DNA of 8,610 nucleotides from NCBI GenBank assembly GCA_030151105.1, contig JASLEN010000493.1, forward strand, positions 1-8,610, read 5' to 3'. The notes beneath the pieces are model-generated. The model saw only the letters and a list, made by a program, of their open reading frames with translations. It was not told the DNA's origin and ran no database searches. Positions 6,672-8,610 of this stretch are shown one piece after another; position 1 is the stretch's first letter; the number at the start of each line of letters is the position of its first letter. Made by a program: the position numbers and the translations under genes. The DNA comes from Dysgonomonas sp. Lineage in GTDB: Bacteria > Bacteroidota > Bacteroidia > Bacteroidales > Dysgonomonadaceae.

Positions 6672-8159
6672 TTAATATCCTGGATTTTGTATCACTTGCC
6701 CTTTACCCTCGTCTATTGCCGACTGAGGTAGAGGCATTAGAACAAAATCATTCCTTGTCGTTGTTGAATTTTTATAGAGGCGAGCGTATTCAATGTATTT
6801 TCCATGGCGAATTAGGTCGGCACGACGATGCCCTTCGAACCATAATTCTTGTCCTCTTTCTTTGAGCACTTTTGCATAGAAATCATCTACACTTGCAAAA
6901 TCCGCTAAAGCGTATTCTTTTACACCTGCTCTAGTTCTTGTTAAATTCAATAAATCGACAGCCTCTTGTGTAATACTACCTGTTTGTCTAACGAGAGCTT
7001 CTGACAATAAAGTCAATACATCAGCATAACGATATACTACCCAATCCACTTGGCTTTCTTCTCCTGTTGCGGCTGGGTCTTCTCCATATTTCACAGGAAG
7101 TGCACCTTTAATTAGGGATGTACCTGGATTAGCTTCGTTAAATACTTTTCCATCCTTATCGGCATATTCTCCAACTAATGATTCTAGTCGTTTATCTGCA
7201 GGATCAAACTGATTGTAGAAAGACCATAATACTCTATAACCGCCCCATTTTTGAATACTTGTATTTTTCGTAATATAATTACTAGGCAGTACGTGAGCCA
7301 ACCACAATTGTTTATTGGTACTTCTTGAACATTGAGCTGCAAAAATAATTTCTGCATTTTTCTCATTCTCCAATGTAAAGATGTCTTTATACTCGTTCAC
7401 CAAAGCTAGCTTGTATGCTGGTTTCATCAGTTCTCTTCCCATTTCTACAGCCTTAGCCCAATTTCCTTCATGCATATATAGCTTCATCAGGATTGTATAG
7501 CCCAACGCTTTCGTAAAGCGTCCATAATCCTTAGTGCCTGGTGCATAGTAGTCTGCAACTCCTGATATCCCTGCATTAATTTCGTCTTCAATAAACTTCA
7601 CCATCCACTCTTTTGAAGGTCGTGGAAGGATTTTATCCTCAAGAGGGTTCTTCAGATCATCAGCAGTAGCAACAGGAATAGGTCCATAAAGGTCATACAA
7701 GAGAAACGATAGCCACCCCCTAGCCATGTGCAATTCTGCGATATATTTATCTTTCAATTCCTTTGAGATTTCGGCCTCTTCTATCTTAGCAAAAGTAGAA
7801 GTCATACGGCTAAGAGAATTTCTATATTTATAGAAAGACGTAAGTCCACTCGATGTTGATCTAAAGTTCTGACGTATAACATCAGGCCATACAGCATCAT
7901 CCCACTGACATTCACCAATATCTGTGGTCATTTCAGTTATAGTCTGGATTCCTCCTGACGCCACCGTAAATATGCCATCGTAGTAGTGCGAACGGAAAGG
8001 TCCATAGGCTGCTGCTGTTATCAAGCCCTCAGCGCCTGTTTCATCCTTGGGCAAAAGGTTATCGTAAATTACGTCATATTGCTTGCTCTCAATTTCACAA
8101 GAGTTGAAAGTACTCAATACTAGTAAGCTGCTAGCAATTATAATTATATATTTTTTCAT
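6672..8159 (-). CDS. SusD/RagB-family glycan-binding outer-membrane lipoprotein
   Basis: A 495-aa SusD-like protein that should form the lid of the neighbouring SusC channel and bind a glycan at the cell surface. Residues 1-20 form a lipoprotein signal peptide with lipidated Cys21 (STFNSC, followed by EIES). The N-terminal SusD-like region holds TPR-type helices, including LHMARGWLSFLLYDLYGPIPV (143-163), the family's conserved signature. The C-terminal RagB/SusD domain includes VDWVVYRYADVLTLLSEALV (371-390), AVDLLNLTRTRAGV (400-413) and ERGQELWFEGHRRADLIRHG (434-453), and it ends in the typical QNPGY. Length is normal for the family. The start ATG lies 11 nt after the SusC stop, so the two genes are co-transcribed. 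A hairpin follows 28 nt after the stop. The glycan bound cannot be deduced from sequence; the following GH31 gene suggests one with alpha-linked sugars. Confidence 0.95.
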   Translation of the reverse strand: MKKYIIIIASSLLVLSTFNSCEIESKQYDVIYDNLLPKDETGAEGLITAAAYGPFRSHYYDGIFTVASGGIQTITEMTTDIGECQWDDAVWPDVIRQNFRSTSSGLTSFYKYRNSLSRMTSTFAKIEEAEISKELKDKYIAELHMARGWLSFLLYDLYGPIPVATADDLKNPLEDKILPRPSKEWMVKFIEDEINAGISGVADYYAPGTKDYGRFTKALGYTILMKLYMHEGNWAKAVEMGRELMKPAYKLALVNEYKDIFTLENEKNAEIIFAAQCSRSTNKQLWLAHVLPSNYITKNTSIQKWGGYRVLWSFYNQFDPADKRLESLVGEYADKDGKVFNEANPGTSLIKGALPVKYGEDPAATGEESQVDWVVYRYADVLTLLSEALVRQTGSITQEAVDLLNLTRTRAGVKEYALADFASVDDFYAKVLKERGQELWFEGHRRADLIRHGKYIEYARLYKNSTTTRNDFVLMPLPQSAIDEGKGQVIQNPGY

Positions 8160-8170
8160 AGCAAATAGAT

Positions 8171-8610
8171 TTAGAATGTGATATCAAGACCAAGACTGAA
8201 TGTTCTCACGTTGGGATATGCCCAAGCTGAGTTATCTGTTTCAGGGTCGAGACCTTTATAATTTGTGAATATAAATGGATTATTCACATCAAAATAGACA
8301 CGTGCGTTTGAGAAGATATTCTTTTTCTCAGGACCTTTGAATGTATAGCCCAGAGTGATATTTCGACATCTCAAATACCAGATTTTCTTGTTGTAATAGT
8401 CACCAATACCGTAGCTACTATCTTTTTGGAAATACCCTGGTCGTGAAGCATTAGGATTGTCATGTGTCCACACCTCTGAAGCTGTGCTTGGCATATTATA
8501 TCCTCTATACAAGTTAGATACACCCGTCATTATATTAGAAGTTGATACATGCGACGTACCTGACAACCACAAGTCTTTATACGATCCTTGATTCAGTTTA
8601 TCAAACTCTC
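8171..8610 (-). CDS. SusC/RagA-family TonB-linked outer-membrane transporter, C-terminal part
   Basis: This is the last roughly 146 codons of a SusC-type receptor; the reading frame stays open to the right edge, so the start and most of the gene are outside. The visible part shows the end of the beta barrel. Features include TASEVWTHDNPNASRPGYF, a surface-loop pattern typical of SusC C-termini, then IWYLRCRNITLGYTF, an ARVYFDVNNPFIFTNYKGLDP segment and the ending YPNVRTFSLGLDITF. The terminal Phe after alternating hydrophobic residues is a normal outer-membrane insertion signal. A TTG codon at 8572 is not a start: coding sequence of the same character (EFDKLNQGSYKDLWLSG) continues upstream of it. 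The protein pairs with the SusD encoded 11 nt downstream and would import oligosaccharides across the outer membrane. Confidence 0.93.
   Translation of the reverse strand, partial: EFDKLNQGSYKDLWLSGTSHVSTSNIMTGVSNLYRGYNMPSTASEVWTHDNPNASRPGYFQKDSSYGIGDYYNKKIWYLRCRNITLGYTFKGPEKKNIFSNARVYFDVNNPFIFTNYKGLDPETDNSAWAYPNVRTFSLGLDITF

Noticed and set aside
3676..8170. tRNA, riboswitch, CRISPR repeats or insertion-sequence ends in the intergenic gaps
   Set aside because: The gaps are short and A/T-rich; apart from the listed hairpins and repeats I saw no cloverleaf, spaced direct repeats or terminal inverted repeats.
8570..8572. TTG at 8572 as start of a small 133-aa protein
   Set aside because: The frame continues without stop to the right edge and the product is plainly the C-terminal barrel of a SusC protein.

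Overview
The window looks like a chromosomal piece of a low-GC member of the Bacteroidota, most likely Bacteroidales. The evidence is a SusC/SusD pair, a TonB-dependent receptor with an N-terminal carboxypeptidase-regulatory-like domain, two lipoproteins with acidic residues after the lipobox cysteine, and start codons preceded by A/T-rich leaders rather than Shine-Dalgarno sequences. There are six protein genes, two of them cut by the window edges. I saw no RNA gene, mobile element or CRISPR array.

Left part, plus strand (1-3675): a TonB-dependent outer-membrane receptor, lacking only its first residues, is followed after 34 nt by a DUF4374 surface-type lipoprotein. They look like one operon. 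The pairing resembles the receptor plus lipoprotein part of Xus-type xenosiderophore uptake, so iron-complex import is the leading inference. The PepSY membrane reductase that usually belongs with such systems is not seen. The operon ends at a strong bidirectional hairpin (3697-3749).

Right part, minus strand (8610 down to 3745): the order of transcription is the SusC C-terminus, SusD, a GH31 glycoside hydrolase, and a WYL-domain transcriptional regulator. SusC-SusD-GH31 is a small polysaccharide utilization locus: SusC/SusD capture and import a glycan, and the exported GH31 enzyme (probably an alpha-glycosidase) trims it. A G/C-rich hairpin (6610-6643) lies between susD and the GH31 gene and should lower or separate expression of the enzyme. 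The 128-nt gap between the GH31 gene and the WYL gene contains an imperfect inverted repeat around a Bacteroidota -7-like motif and a related palindrome, a candidate operator for the WYL regulator.

The two halves converge on the 3697-3749 hairpin and seem functionally separate. Nothing here proves a new system. The most interesting points are the DUF4374/receptor pair without a reductase, the short GH31 enzyme of uncertain specificity, and the operator-like repeats next to the WYL gene.
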